DNA from: Methylobacterium symbioticum
Lineage (GTDB): Bacteria > Pseudomonadota > Alphaproteobacteria > Rhizobiales > Beijerinckiaceae
Assembly: GCF_902141845.1 (NCBI RefSeq)
Contig: NZ_CABFPH010000042.1
Coordinates: forward strand, 1-44,756
Length of the DNA: 44,756 nt
Direction: 5' to 3'
Shown here piece after piece: positions 37,583-44,756 of this stretch. Position numbers and translations under genes: made by a program. Under the pieces are notes generated by a model. The model had not been told where the DNA came from. It ran no database searches and saw only the letters and a list, made by a program, of their open reading frames with translations. The first letter of the stretch is position 1, and every line of letters starts with the position of its first letter.

Positions 37583-38446
37583 TCAGCGGCCGATCCGGCC
37601 GGCCTCCGCGAGCGGGACCGGCGACCAGCGGGTAATCTGGACGTAGCCGTCGCGGGCCGCGATCACGAGGTGGCGGCGGTAGCGGTGCACCACGGCACCG
37701 GGCGTGTGGCCGTGCGCCTCGTGCCAGCCGCTCGCCTCGGCCACGAAGATGCGGCCCTCGTCGAGGCGCGCCAGGGTCTCGATGGCGCCGAAAGCGCGCA
37801 CCCGGCGCAGCACCGCATCGACTCCGGCGCGGAAATCGAGGGTGCGGTCGGCATCCGTCGCCCGCGGCCAGTAGGAGCCGTCGCCCTGCGGCTCGGCCCG
37901 GCGCCAGCGCTGCGGCAGATCCCGCGCGATCGGGCCCGTGGCGATCAGGCGGGCCGCCATCTGGCATCGGGCGAGGAGCCCCTCGTGGTCCGCATTCGCG
38001 GGGAGCGGGAAGATGTCCTGCGCGATGATGTCCCCGGTGTCGAAGCCGTCCGCCAGCACGTGGGCGGTGACGCCCCAGCTCTCGTAGCCCTCCTCGATCG
38101 CCCGGAAGAGCGGATAGGGCCCGCGTCCGGTCGGCAGGGGCGAGGGATGGATGTTCAGCCCGTAGGCGGCCCGGCCGCGCCAGCCCGTCACCAGCCAGGG
38201 ATAGCCCGCCACCACCAGCGCCCAGTCACGCCCATGCGCGGCCTGCAGCATGTCGAGGTCGGCCGTGCGGATGCGCGAGAGCTGGATCGGGATGCGGAAC
38301 TGCCGGGCGCGCGCCACCACGGTCTCGTTGTGGTCGTAGATGCCGTCGCAGGGGCGGGTGAACAGCTTGATCGGGGTCCAGCCCGCCTCCAGCAGCCCGT
38401 CGAAGACGCCGCCGAGGAAATCGATGCCGGCAAACGCGAACTTCAT
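37583..38446 (-). CDS. Formyltransferase-family protein (FMT-like, tRNA/sugar type unknown)
   Basis: A 287-residue protein of the methionyl-tRNA/UDP-amino-sugar formyltransferase superfamily. The catalytic triad matches spacing: N98 and H100 in [16 protein letters not shown] and D136 in [12 protein letters not shown], a 38-residue gap as in E. coli Fmt. The N-terminus [20 protein letters not shown] is the formyl-folate fold start and fixes ATG 38446, preceded by GGAGAG. The substrate cannot be told: the HPSPLP variant and short C-domain argue against true Fmt. Confidence 0.8.
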   Translation of the reverse strand: MKFAFAGIDFLGGVFDGLLEAGWTPIKLFTRPCDGIYDHNETVVARARQFRIPIQLSRIRTADLDMLQAAHGRDWALVVAGYPWLVTGWRGRAAYGLNIHPSPLPTGRGPYPLFRAIEEGYESWGVTAHVLADGFDTGDIIAQDIFPLPANADHEGLLARCQMAARLIATGPIARDLPQRWRRAEPQGDGSYWPRATDADRTLDFRAGVDAVLRRVRAFGAIETLARLDEGRIFVAEASGWHEAHGHTPGAVVHRYRRHLVIAARDGYVQITRWSPVPLAEAGRIGR

Positions 38447-38649
38447 GATCTCTCCGGCGGACGGGGCTGCGACCTGGATGGCGACGGCGGGAGCGGGAGG
38501 GCTGCCCCGACAGATCCCCCCGGGCATCGTCATACCTTGCTCGCGGCCGGCGGCGCGGCAAGAGGCACGGTAAGAGGCGAGGCGGCAGGCGCGGTCCGCC
38601 CTAGCAGGAGCGTGAGACGGGCGTGCCGGGCCCCGTGACGGCCGGTGCT

Positions 38650-39390
38650 TCAGAACGGCGTCCAGGCCGAGATCGAGAGGTAGGGATAGGGGTCGCGCAG
38701 ACCCGTCTCCGTCTGAAGTCCGGCAGAGATGCGCAGGCTGAAGCGACCGAGGTCGAAATCGGTGGCATGCAGGCCGAGCGCCGATTTCCGGTAGCCGAGC
38801 CGGTCGGCGTAGAGGCTCGCCTCCGGACCGAGATACGCGCCCCAGAGCCGGTATCCCCAGGCAAGGCGCAGCCAGGCATCCATCCGCGCCGTGCCGAGAA
38901 TCGCGGTGCCCTGGACCAGGGTGTCGTCGGTCGGACGGGCCCAGAGCTCACCGTGCAGACGCAGGCCGTAGCGCGGCGGCGGCATCGCGCTGCCGAACCC
39001 GCCCGTCAGCATCTCGACCGAGCCCTCGGGCCCGGCATAAAGCGCGACGACGCCCCAATCGGAAACCCATTGATGACCGGCGAGGGCCGAACCCATCGCC
39101 GTGCGCCGTTCGCGAGAGACGGTGACGGCAGGTGCGAAGGCGCACGTCGCGCGCTCCGCCCTCGATCCGGTCCCGAAACTTGCCAGCAGGAGGAAGCCGT
39201 CGCGGTCGAGCCGGCCAAATCCCAGCTTCGCGCCGGTGGTCAGAAACGTAGAGGCGCCGGCATCCAGGCTGCCGAACAGCAGGAGATTCCAGGTCTCGTC
39301 CGCACGGACGGATGTCGAGGCCAGTATCAGCGGCGCAGCCATGCCCGCACCGACCGCTCTCCATCCGCGCCGTATGAGGCATGCAGCCAA
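38650..39390 (-). CDS. bcsS: Cellulose-biosynthesis BcsS-like outer-membrane beta-protein
   Basis: A 246-residue secreted protein; the N-terminus resembles a signal peptide (GMAAPLILASTSVRADE), with starts at 39390 or 39342 possible. The mature part is an alternating beta-strand pattern with strand ends such as LLLFGSLDAGASTFLTTGAK, DGFLLLASFG, WVSDWGVVALYAGPEGSVEM and SLRISAGLQTETGL, ending in an aromatic (WTPF). This matches my recollection of BcsS proteins from Rhizobiales cellulose loci. No bcsA/B is nearby. It diverges from ExoD, also a polysaccharide gene. Confidence 0.65.
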   Translation of the reverse strand: MAACLIRRGWRAVGAGMAAPLILASTSVRADETWNLLLFGSLDAGASTFLTTGAKLGFGRLDRDGFLLLASFGTGSRAERATCAFAPAVTVSRERRTAMGSALAGHQWVSDWGVVALYAGPEGSVEMLTGGFGSAMPPPRYGLRLHGELWARPTDDTLVQGTAILGTARMDAWLRLAWGYRLWGAYLGPEASLYADRLGYRKSALGLHATDFDLGRFSLRISAGLQTETGLRDPYPYLSISAWTPF

Positions 39391-39726
39391 CAGGCGTATC
39401 CCTGACGAAATACATCCTCAGCGAGCATCCCTTTGAACAGCCCGGAATGCCGCCTCATGACTGCTGTATCGTAATATTCACTGTCCGGAAGATCCAGTTT
39501 TCTCCGGACAAAATAGGAACGTCAGGCCGATCCCCTCCTTCGAGTCTGCCAATCGCGCAGGAAACAAACCTGACGGAAATCCAGACCCGCGCGGACATTG
39601 CGAATCGGCTTGGCTGTTCGTGACCTGTGGGTCCGGGCCCATCCCGGATCAGCGTGGACCTCGGAACTTGGCGACCGTCCGGAACTCGGCTAGAGCCGCG
39701 CCGGGACAGCCAACCGCGGTCGAGCC
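39391..39726. other. Divergent intergenic region, bcsS-exoD, with low-GC core
   Basis: 336 bases without a convincing gene. The core (about 39455-39520) is unusually AT-rich for this genome and should hold the divergent promoters. It contains TGTCCGGA (39482-39489) and TCCGGACA (39503-39510) as perfect 8-base inverted arms, a candidate operator. A GGCTAGAGCC palindrome lies near 39688. Short open frames here on both strands have no family features or codon bias. Confidence 0.5.
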
Positions 39727-40329
39727 TTGTATTCCGGTGCACGAACGTCCGAAGTCCTCACGATCCTGGCGAGCCAGGAGGGGGACCGTCTGACGGTCGG
39801 CGACATCGTCGCCGTGCTGCGAGACCGTGCCTTCGCGCTGCTGGTGGTGTTGCTCGGCCTGCCGAACTGCCTGCCGATGCCGCCGCCGATCCCGCTCGTT
39901 TGCGGCCTGCTGCTGCTGCTCGTCGCGATCCAGATCGCGGCCGGGATGTCGGCCCCCTGGCTGCCGAGCAGGCTGCTCGGCCGGTCGATTCCGCGGCGGG
40001 ACGTGAAGCGCGCCGTTGACCGCGCGGTGCCGCTGTTGCAGCGGCTGGAGCGCTGGTCGCGCCCGCGGATGAGCGTGTTCGAGAGCGCGCTCGGCATGCG
40101 CGGCATGGGCGTGGCGCTCCTGACCCTCGCCATGGCGCTGATCGTCGCCGCACCGGTGATCGGCCAGATCCCGCTCGGCCTCGCGGTCTGCCTGGTCGGC
40201 CTGGGGCTGGTGGAGCGCGACGGCATCGTCGTGCTGGTCGGCCTCGCCATCGGCGTGGTCGGCGTCGCCCTGAATGCCGGCTTCGTCTACGCCATCGTCT
40301 CCGGGATCATGGCCCTGTTCGGCCTGTAG
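39727..40329 (+). CDS. exoD: ExoD-family membrane protein
   Basis: A 200-residue membrane protein of the ExoD family, which affects exopolysaccharide synthesis and alkali tolerance in Sinorhizobium. Family blocks are LTVGDIVAVLRDRAFALLVV, LLGLPNCLPMPPPIPLVCGL and, near the C-terminus, VGLGLVERDGIVVLVGLAIG. At least five hydrophobic segments are seen. The only in-frame start after the upstream TAG at 39691 is TTG at 39727, a rare start implying low expression or a missed start. Confidence 0.82.
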   Translation: MYSGARTSEVLTILASQEGDRLTVGDIVAVLRDRAFALLVVLLGLPNCLPMPPPIPLVCGLLLLLVAIQIAAGMSAPWLPSRLLGRSIPRRDVKRAVDRAVPLLQRLERWSRPRMSVFESALGMRGMGVALLTLAMALIVAAPVIGQIPLGLAVCLVGLGLVERDGIVVLVGLAIGVVGVALNAGFVYAIVSGIMALFGL

Positions 40330-40330
40330 A

Positions 40331-40355
40331 GCGGCACGGGCGGGGCCCGTGCCGC
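40331..40355. terminator. Hairpin shared by exoD and the 42-residue gene
   Basis: GCGGCACGGGC (40331-40341) pairs perfectly with GCCCGTGCCGC (40345-40355) around GGG. It lies one base after the exoD stop and 9 bases before the minus-strand small gene stop. No strong T-run follows, but position suits a bidirectional terminator. Confidence 0.6.
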
Positions 40356-40364
40356 CGGGCCCCG

Positions 40365-40493
40365 CTACTTCCGCAGGATCTTGGTGACGAGCCGCCCGAT
40401 CGGCGTGCTCGAATCCGCGTTGCGGCCGTCGCGGACGACGGGCCGATCCTCATTGCCGAGGATCTTGGTGACGATGCGTCCGATCAGGCTCAT
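40365..40493 (-). CDS. 42-residue protein with duplicated IGRxVTKIL motif
   Basis: A tiny protein with two copies of a short amphipathic unit: LIGRIVTKILGN near residues 3-14 and PIGRLVTKILRK at the end (31-42). They are joined by a charged linker (EDRPVVRDGRNADSS). A perfect AGGAGG lies five bases before the ATG, and this strong site is the main evidence that it is translated. No family is recognised. It ends near the hairpin shared with exoD. Confidence 0.6.
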   Translation of the reverse strand: MSLIGRIVTKILGNEDRPVVRDGRNADSSTPIGRLVTKILRK

Positions 40494-40806
40494 GGGAACC
40501 TCCTCAGCTAACGGACTGGGACGGCGGCCGACCCGAATATGCCGCGCGTCCAGCCTCGGATGTGATGCGCGCGCCGCGCCGGACCGCCGTTTCGGGAGCG
40601 GATCGCGTGCTGCGGCGCAGCTTCCCCCTTCAACGGGCGAGCCGCGCGCCCGTTCCTCGCGGGCCGTCGGGTGGGCCGCCAGGAGGCGGTCTGCGCAAAT
40701 CGTGGCGAGGCGCCTTGCGCCCGGCTGTCCTGGCAGGTACAGCACGCGCCACTCCGCATCCCGAGCAGCCGGCCACGCGCCGCGCGCCGCTCCGATCGCG
40801 GAGTCG
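40494..40806. other. 313-base gap upstream of tRNA-Ser
   Basis: Apart from the ribosome-binding site of the small gene (just after 40493) I see no gene here. It must contain the promoters of the minus-strand small gene and of tRNA-Ser. No clear -35/-10 pair, repeat or RNA fold stands out. Confidence 0.4.
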
Positions 40807-40896
40807 GGAGGGGTGGCCGAGTGGTTGAAGGCGCACGCCTGGAAAGTGTGTATACCGGAAACGGTATCGCGGGTTCGAATCCCGCTCCCTCCGCCA
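40807..40896 (+). tRNA. tRNA-Ser (GGA anticodon)
   Basis: A 90-base type II tRNA. Acceptor GGAGGGG (40807-40813) pairs with TCCCTCC before discriminator G and an encoded CCA (40894-40896). The anticodon arm CACGC-CTGGAAA-GTGTG carries anticodon GGA at 40841-40843. A long variable arm (TATACCGGAAACGGTATC) is diagnostic for Ser, and the T-arm is GCGGGTTCGAATCCCGC. It reads UCC/UCU codons. Confidence 0.96.
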
Positions 40897-40981
40897 GTTC
40901 TTCCTGAGACCGGACGACGGCCGTTCTGCCGGGCCCTGATCGCCTCTGCGCCTGGGCGCAGCGCCTCCGCTGCGCCACACC

Positions 40982-42298
40982 CTACTCGGCCGGAACCACG
41001 TGCGGGGCGGGGGGCGCCGCGGCGGTGTCGTCCCGGCGCGGCTCGTAGTTGTAGGTCTCCGGCATGAACAGCAGGTAGACCACGAAGCCCGCCGCCGCGA
41101 CGGCAGCCAGGACCAGGAAGGCGGTCGAGTAGCCGGCGGACACGATGAGCACGCCGGCCAGCGTGGCGCTGAACGAGGCGCCGAGCCCCTGCGCCGTCGC
41201 GACGGCGCCCTGCGCCACGTTGAACCGGCCCGTGCCACGGGTGAGGTCGGCCACCACGATGGGGAACAGAGCCCCGTAGATGCCCGCCCCGATGCCGTCG
41301 AGGCACTGGACCGCCACCAGCCAGACCGGGTTGTCGGAGAGCGTGTAGAGAACGCCCCGCAGGGCCAGGAAGCCGAAGGCGACGAGGAAGATCGGCTTGC
41401 GTCCCCAGCCGTCGGCCTTGTGCCCGACCATGACCGCCATCGGCACCATCACGCATTGGGCGGCGACGATGCAGATCGCGATGAGGGAGGTCGCATAGTC
41501 CTTGCCGACCACCTTCGTCAGGAGCTGGCCCACCGAGGGCAGCATGGCGGCATTGGCCAGGTGGAAGGCGGCGCAGAGCACCGCGAACAGCAGCAGGCTG
41601 TGGTTCTGCAGGAGAGCCCCGACGCCCGACGCCTGCTGGCAATCCTGGGTCTCCGCGTAATCCAGGCCGCGGGCGAGGTCGTCGTCGATCGCGGAGGCCG
41701 GCACCATCAGCATCGCGCCGATCGAGCAGAGGGCAAGGATGCCCATCAGCCAGAACACCACGACCGGGCCGAACAGGTAGGCGAGACCGCCCGCGAGCAA
41801 GGCGGACACGGCGTTGCCCGCATGGTTGAAGCCCTCGTTGCGCCCCACCCGCTTCGAGAACAGCTTCGGACCGACGACGCCGAGGGTGATGCCGGCCAGC
41901 GCCGGCGGGAAGATCGCGCCCGCGATCCCGGAGAGCGACTGCGTCGCGGCCACGAGGTAGAAGTTGGAGATCCAGGGCAGGACGAGGCAGCTCGCGGTGA
42001 CCGCGAGCGCGGCGGCGATGACGATGGCGCGCTTGGCGCGCGTCCGGTCGATCAGCGCGCCGGCCGGCGTCTGCGCGATCAGGCCCGCGATCCCGGCAAT
42101 GGTCATGACGAGGCCGATCGTCGCCTCGTTCCAGCCCTGGTCGGGCCCGCGTACGGCGAGGAGGTAGATGGCGAGATAGGGACCGAGACCGTCGCGCACG
42201 TCGGCCAGGAAGAAGTTGAGGGCGTCGAGGCCGCGCAGGGTCGCGGCTGAAGGCTGGCGCGCGGCGCTCGGCGCGGCCATCGGGCGCGATGAGGTCAT
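40982..42298 (-). CDS. MFS transporter
   Basis: A 438-residue major-facilitator protein with about twelve helices. The N-half has GLVMTIAGIAGLIAQTPAGA followed by LIDRTRAKRA, the A-like motif (G-x-L-x-D-R-x-x-R/K-R/K). The C-half repeats it as GHKADGWGRKPIFLVAFG. A long central cytoplasmic loop with DDDLARGLDYAETQDCQQAS separates the halves. The substrate is unknown. It lies 85 bases from tRNA-Ser on the opposite strand. The 218 bases upstream should hold its promoter. Confidence 0.88.
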   Translation of the reverse strand: MTSSRPMAAPSAARQPSAATLRGLDALNFFLADVRDGLGPYLAIYLLAVRGPDQGWNEATIGLVMTIAGIAGLIAQTPAGALIDRTRAKRAIVIAAALAVTASCLVLPWISNFYLVAATQSLSGIAGAIFPPALAGITLGVVGPKLFSKRVGRNEGFNHAGNAVSALLAGGLAYLFGPVVVFWLMGILALCSIGAMLMVPASAIDDDLARGLDYAETQDCQQASGVGALLQNHSLLLFAVLCAAFHLANAAMLPSVGQLLTKVVGKDYATSLIAICIVAAQCVMVPMAVMVGHKADGWGRKPIFLVAFGFLALRGVLYTLSDNPVWLVAVQCLDGIGAGIYGALFPIVVADLTRGTGRFNVAQGAVATAQGLGASFSATLAGVLIVSAGYSTAFLVLAAVAAAGFVVYLLFMPETYNYEPRRDDTAAAPPAPHVVPAE

Positions 42299-42516
42299 GG
42301 CGATCTCCGGATCGAAGAGGTCGTCAGGCGCCGTTTCCGGTTCTCGGATGAACCCGAATCATCGGCAGCGCGACAAGTGCCCGTGCGCCGTCCGGTTCCG
42401 CGCCGCGCGGCCCGGATGCCGCGGCGGCGTTTCACAACTGCGTTATGGTCTGTCGCCGAGCCGGACCGTGAGCGTGGGCCCCTTGCCAGCCTGCGCGCAT
42501 GGTCGCGCCGGACCGC

Positions 42517-42972
42517 TCAGGAACCGCCCGTCCCGGCCCGGACCGCATCGAGATCCGGCCGGAGCACGACGCTCTCCTGCTCGTTCGGATCGGTCCGGGC
42601 GATGACCGCGACACAGGGCTCGTCGGCGCTCGGGTTGTAGGGCAGATGAGGCACTCCGGCGGGGATGTAGAAGAAGTCGCCGGGCCGGACGACCGCGTGC
42701 TCCTCAAGGCCCTCGCCGTACCAGCAGCCGGAGACGCCGCTCAGGGCGTAGATTGCCGTCTCGTGGCCCGCATGGAGATGGGCCTTGGCCCGCGCCAGCG
42801 GCGGGATCGTCACGAGCTGCAGGTGGATCCCCTGCGCCCCGACGCTCTCGGCCGAGATGCCGACCGTGTAGTCGAGCCCCTGCTTGCCGCGGACCGAGCG
42901 GTCGGCCCGGACCAAGCGGCACGTCTTGCCAGACAGGCTCGCGTCGGATGGGGAAGCCGCGGGCTGTGACAT
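42517..42972 (-). CDS. Cupin-domain protein
   Basis: A 151-residue single-domain cupin. Motif 1 is AKAHLHAGHETAIYALSG (H-x-H-x-H-E/T), followed by GCWYGEGLEEHAVVRPGDFF. Motif 2 is YIPAGVPHLPYNPS with its single His. Four metal ligands (His, His, Glu, His) are thus plausible. Function is unknown. The ATG at 42972 is preferred over an upstream one at 43044. Confidence 0.8.
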   Translation of the reverse strand: MSQPAASPSDASLSGKTCRLVRADRSVRGKQGLDYTVGISAESVGAQGIHLQLVTIPPLARAKAHLHAGHETAIYALSGVSGCWYGEGLEEHAVVRPGDFFYIPAGVPHLPYNPSADEPCVAVIARTDPNEQESVVLRPDLDAVRAGTGGS

Positions 42973-43066
42973 GAGCCCTCCGATCCGTTCGGCCGGTGCG
43001 GCCGGGATGGCCGCGAGACCGACAGCATACGCCGCCCGGACCATGCCGGGGAGAGAGTTTCCGCGA

Positions 43067-43315
43067 TCAGGAGACCGAGACGCTCGTCAGGAGCGCAGCC
43101 GCGCGCCGGACCTCGGTGACGACCAGCTCCTCGCTCTCGCTTCCGCCGGCCATGTCGGCGAGGATCACCGAGACGTCCCGCTTCACGTCCTCGCGGATCT
43201 CGGGATTCTCCTCCGCCAGGCGGCCGATCAGCACGCCGACGACGATCTCCATCGCAGCGAACTTGGCCTGCAGCCGGGTCATCTCGTCGAGCGGTTCGGG
43301 CTGGTCTTCGGTCAT
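43067..43315 (-). CDS. Small acidic helical protein, unknown
   Basis: An 82-residue protein starting at ATG 43315. It is predicted all-helical with heptad-like hydrophobics (MTRLQAKFAAMEIVVGVLIG, RLAEENPEIREDVKRDVSVI) and an acidic N-terminus. I do not recognise a family. It lies 94 bases upstream of the cupin start on the same strand. Upstream in-frame sequence to 43462 is arginine-rich and unlikely to be translated. Confidence 0.55.
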   Translation of the reverse strand: MTEDQPEPLDEMTRLQAKFAAMEIVVGVLIGRLAEENPEIREDVKRDVSVILADMAGGSESEELVVTEVRRAAALLTSVSVS

Positions 43316-43407
43316 CGGTCCCGCTTCCTCGTCGAACCGGCAGCCCGCGCCGGCCCGCCGTCTCCGCCCGGTGTAAGGGAGGCGCCAGCCGGCCGCCAAG
43401 GGCAGGG

Positions 43408-43470
43408 CCAGAGCGCTCTTAAGCCGAAGTGGACACCGGTTCGGCGCAAGAGAGCGCGTCAAAACAAGAC
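43408..43470 (+). repeat. Dispersed imperfect palindromic repeat, copy 2
   Basis: Same element as 6260-6321 but in the opposite orientation. It contains GAGCGCTCTT (43411-43420), GCCGAA (43423-43428), ACCGGTTCGGC (43435-43445) and AAGAGAGCGCGTCAAAACAA (43448-43467). Inner and outer arms pair. It sits beside the strong terminator hairpin of the PAS gene. Confidence 0.6.
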
Positions 43471-43474
43471 TTCG

Positions 43475-43511
43475 GAGCCGTTCCCGATCGCGGCGCGATC
43501 GGGAACGGCTC
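43475..43511 (-). terminator. 17-bp perfect hairpin terminator after PAS gene
   Basis: GAGCCGTTCCCGATCGC (43475-43491) pairs perfectly with 43495-43511 around GGC. On the minus strand it follows the PAS gene stop by 41 bases and is itself followed by a T-rich stretch (TCTTGTTTTG), so it should terminate that transcript. Confidence 0.75.
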
Positions 43512-43552
43512 TTGCGGCGTGATGGATCCGAGGAGGCGCGCCGAGCCGGGCC

Positions 43553-44059
43553 TCAGGCGGTCATGGCGAGGCGCGACCGAGCGGCCTCGCGGCCGAGCCG
43601 GCGCCGCGGCCGGGCAGAGGACACGCGCAGGAGCACGTTCGAGCCGGCAACCAGGGTGCCGGTGCGGTCGCGCAGCGCGGTCGGGCTGGGGATGATCGGC
43701 ACGCGGGTGCCGTCCGGCCGCTCCAAGAGCATCTGCTGGCCGCGGGTGATCACCCCCGTCTGCAGAGCCACGGCCAGCGGGCTCTCGCCATGGGGCACCA
43801 GCGTGCCGTCAGGCTCGTAGAGGCGCCAGGAGCCGCACCAGCGCGCCTTGCCGAGCACCGGCCGGAACCCCCAGAGCTCGGCCGCCGCATCGTTGTAGTA
43901 GGTCAGCCAGCCCTCGGCATCCGTGGTGTAGACGGCAGCGGCGAATTCTTTGAACACCTCGGCGCGCGAGGGCTCGTAGTTCCAGCACCGATCGGGCCGG
44001 TCGAGCACGTATTCGAACGCGTCTGCGGGATCGTCCTGGAAGGCGTCGTCTCGGAACAT
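43553..44059 (-). CDS. PAS-domain protein
   Basis: A 168-residue soluble protein with a single PAS domain at ~35-150. It has FKEFAAAVYTTDAEGWLTYY, NDAAAELWGFRPVLGKARWC, then GTLVPHGESPLAVALQTGV and RPDGTRVPIIPSPTALRDRT, followed by the final strand GTLVAGSNVLLRVS. No kinase, GGDEF or DNA-binding output follows, so it is a stand-alone sensor or an input partner for another protein. The ATG at 44059 is preferred; the frame open to 44563 has no homology. Confidence 0.8.
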   Translation of the reverse strand: MFRDDAFQDDPADAFEYVLDRPDRCWNYEPSRAEVFKEFAAAVYTTDAEGWLTYYNDAAAELWGFRPVLGKARWCGSWRLYEPDGTLVPHGESPLAVALQTGVITRGQQMLLERPDGTRVPIIPSPTALRDRTGTLVAGSNVLLRVSSARPRRRLGREAARSRLAMTA

Positions 44060-44587
44060 GCCGCATTCTCCACGACAGCGGGCCCGTGGCCCGTCAACCA
44101 CTCGGCTGCCCCCCTCTGTCGCGAGTACCTGGGAGCCGAAGAGCCGTGCCCGGCCTCCTGCCCGTCGGGACGCGCAAGGCGTCACACTCCAGATCGTCCA
44201 ACTCCACGGGATTGTGCCTTGAAGCTTCCGGGGGCGGTCGCTCCACGACGCCATAACCGGCTCACGCCGATCTGGGCTCTCCCGCCAAGCCTTGTGCGGA
44301 CGCGCTCTCTCTCGCACAAGTCGCACAGTCCGGCAACAGTTGAACGAGAATATCGCAGAGCAAAACGCAAGACGCGGCGCACAACGCGTGAAGGTCAGAG
44401 CAAGTCCAGACGAAAACGTTTCGACCCGGCTCGACAATCCCGCCCCGTCGCCCCGGCAGGCGGCGCGCTCTTGATTTTCGGGCGCGATTCGCGTGACACC
44501 GTGTCGCCGAATCCGGGGATCGTGCGGGCGGAAGCGCGCCCGTACCCTGGCGCACGGGCCCAAGTTCGGTCCGATCGATAGGGTCCG
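44060..44587. other. 528-base gap with no convincing gene
   Basis: This divergent gap separates the PAS gene from the ccmI-like start. It is less GC-rich in its middle (about 44280-44400). I see open frames on both strands but none with family features or a convincing ribosome-binding site. It should hold two divergent promoters. No RNA gene is recognised. Confidence 0.4.
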
Positions 44588-44692
44588 ATGACGCCGATCT
44601 GGTTCATTCTCGCGGGCATGACCGCCGCCGCGGTCCTCGCTCTGCTCTGGCCGATGTCGCGTCCAACTCGCACATCTTCCTGGTGTGGATGA
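44588..44692 (+). pseudogene. N-terminal ccmI (cycH) fragment, truncated
   Basis: Thirty-four codons beginning MTPIWFILAGMTAAAVLALL and WPMSR, which matches the first transmembrane helix of CcmI, the cytochrome c maturation protein. After about residue 25 the sequence departs from the family and stops at TGA 44690-44692. The full gene is normally >350 codons, so almost all is missing. A histidine-kinase reading frame begins at the same point in another frame. This indicates a deletion or rearrangement, or a chimeric assembly. Confidence 0.5.
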
Positions 44693-44756
44693 CCGGGTCC
44701 TCGATGGTCCTGCTCGGCGTCGCGATCCTCTTCCTGCGCAACCAGATCAAGCCGAT
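44653..44756 (+). CDS. EnvZ-like histidine kinase fragment (continues past window)
   Basis: In the frame of base 44653 the sequence reads DVASNSHIFLVWMTGSSMVL then LGVAILFLRNQIKP and runs off the end. HIFLVWM..SS..LL.VAILFLRNQI.PI is characteristic of the second membrane helix and HAMP entry of EnvZ-type kinases in Rhizobiales. The sensor and TM1 are absent. An in-frame ATG at 44689-44691 overlaps the TGA of the ccmI fragment (ATGA), so a shortened kinase could be translated by coupling. Family call is from memory. Confidence 0.5.

Noticed and set aside
39381..39623. An 80-codon plus-strand frame in the bcsS-exoD gap
   Set aside because: No ribosome-binding site, no codon bias, overlaps the start of bcsS and the AT-rich promoter core.

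Overview
The window reads as a chromosome segment of a Methylobacterium/Methylorubrum-type alphaproteobacterium (order Rhizobiales/Hyphomicrobiales). The basis is very high GC, the rpmH-rnpA-yidC-engB gene order, a FeuP/FeuQ-like two-component pair, CoxI/XdhC-type molybdenum hydroxylase accessory genes, and ExoD and BcsS surface-polysaccharide genes. The assignment rests on gene content and codon use; no database search was possible.

Region 1 (1-6922) is the distal end of a gene-transfer-agent or prophage-like cluster. It holds the C-terminal part of the baseplate 'megatron'/host-specificity protein, a DUF2793 tail protein ending in a C1q/TNF-like module, two lower-GC genes on the opposite strand (a propeller-like protein and a glycosyltransferase), then a GH24 endolysin, a putative holin and two small membrane proteins.

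Region 2 (7056-12823) carries a periplasmic PepSY protein, an OmpR-family regulator and a PhoQ-type kinase that resemble rhizobial FeuN-FeuP-FeuQ. The kinase is separated from the regulator by nhaA, with a structured leader, and by an orphan VapB-like antitoxin. An acyltransferase-3 membrane protein follows, ending at a 23-bp perfect-stem terminator shared with convergent rpmE.

Region 3 (12835-28233) is mostly housekeeping: rpmE, a half-size ABC exporter, a D-cysteine desulfhydrase-like enzyme, DUF423, engB, yidC, rnpA, rpmH, apt, an inositol-phosphatase-family protein, a chemoreceptor, icd, a tandem gamma-carbonic-anhydrase-like protein, moaE and an AI-2E/PerM permease.

Region 4 (28234-40493) holds an amidase, an extensin-like lipoprotein, a four-cysteine secreted protein, a T2 ribonuclease, rlmJ, a Cache-GGDEF diguanylate cyclase, and a tightly packed operon of XdhC-like protein, XdhC Rossmann protein, molybdopterin-binding protein and MocA-like nucleotidyltransferase. 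Next come DUF2256, a formyltransferase, BcsS, ExoD and a 42-residue protein built from a repeated peptide.

Region 5 (40807-44756) has tRNA-Ser(GGA), an MFS transporter, a cupin, a small hypothetical protein, a PAS protein, and at the very end an apparent junction. There the first ~25 codons of a ccmI-like gene run directly into the second membrane helix of an EnvZ-like histidine kinase in another frame.

The most notable observations are this ccmI/kinase junction with an ATGA overlap, the complementary loss of zinc-ligand histidines in the two halves of the tandem gamma-carbonic-anhydrase protein, and the nhaA leader with mutually exclusive pairings, one of which hides the ribosome-binding site. 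Others are the ATTCAG-N5-ATTCAG repeat in front of the PepSY-regulator operon and the tiny repeat peptide.
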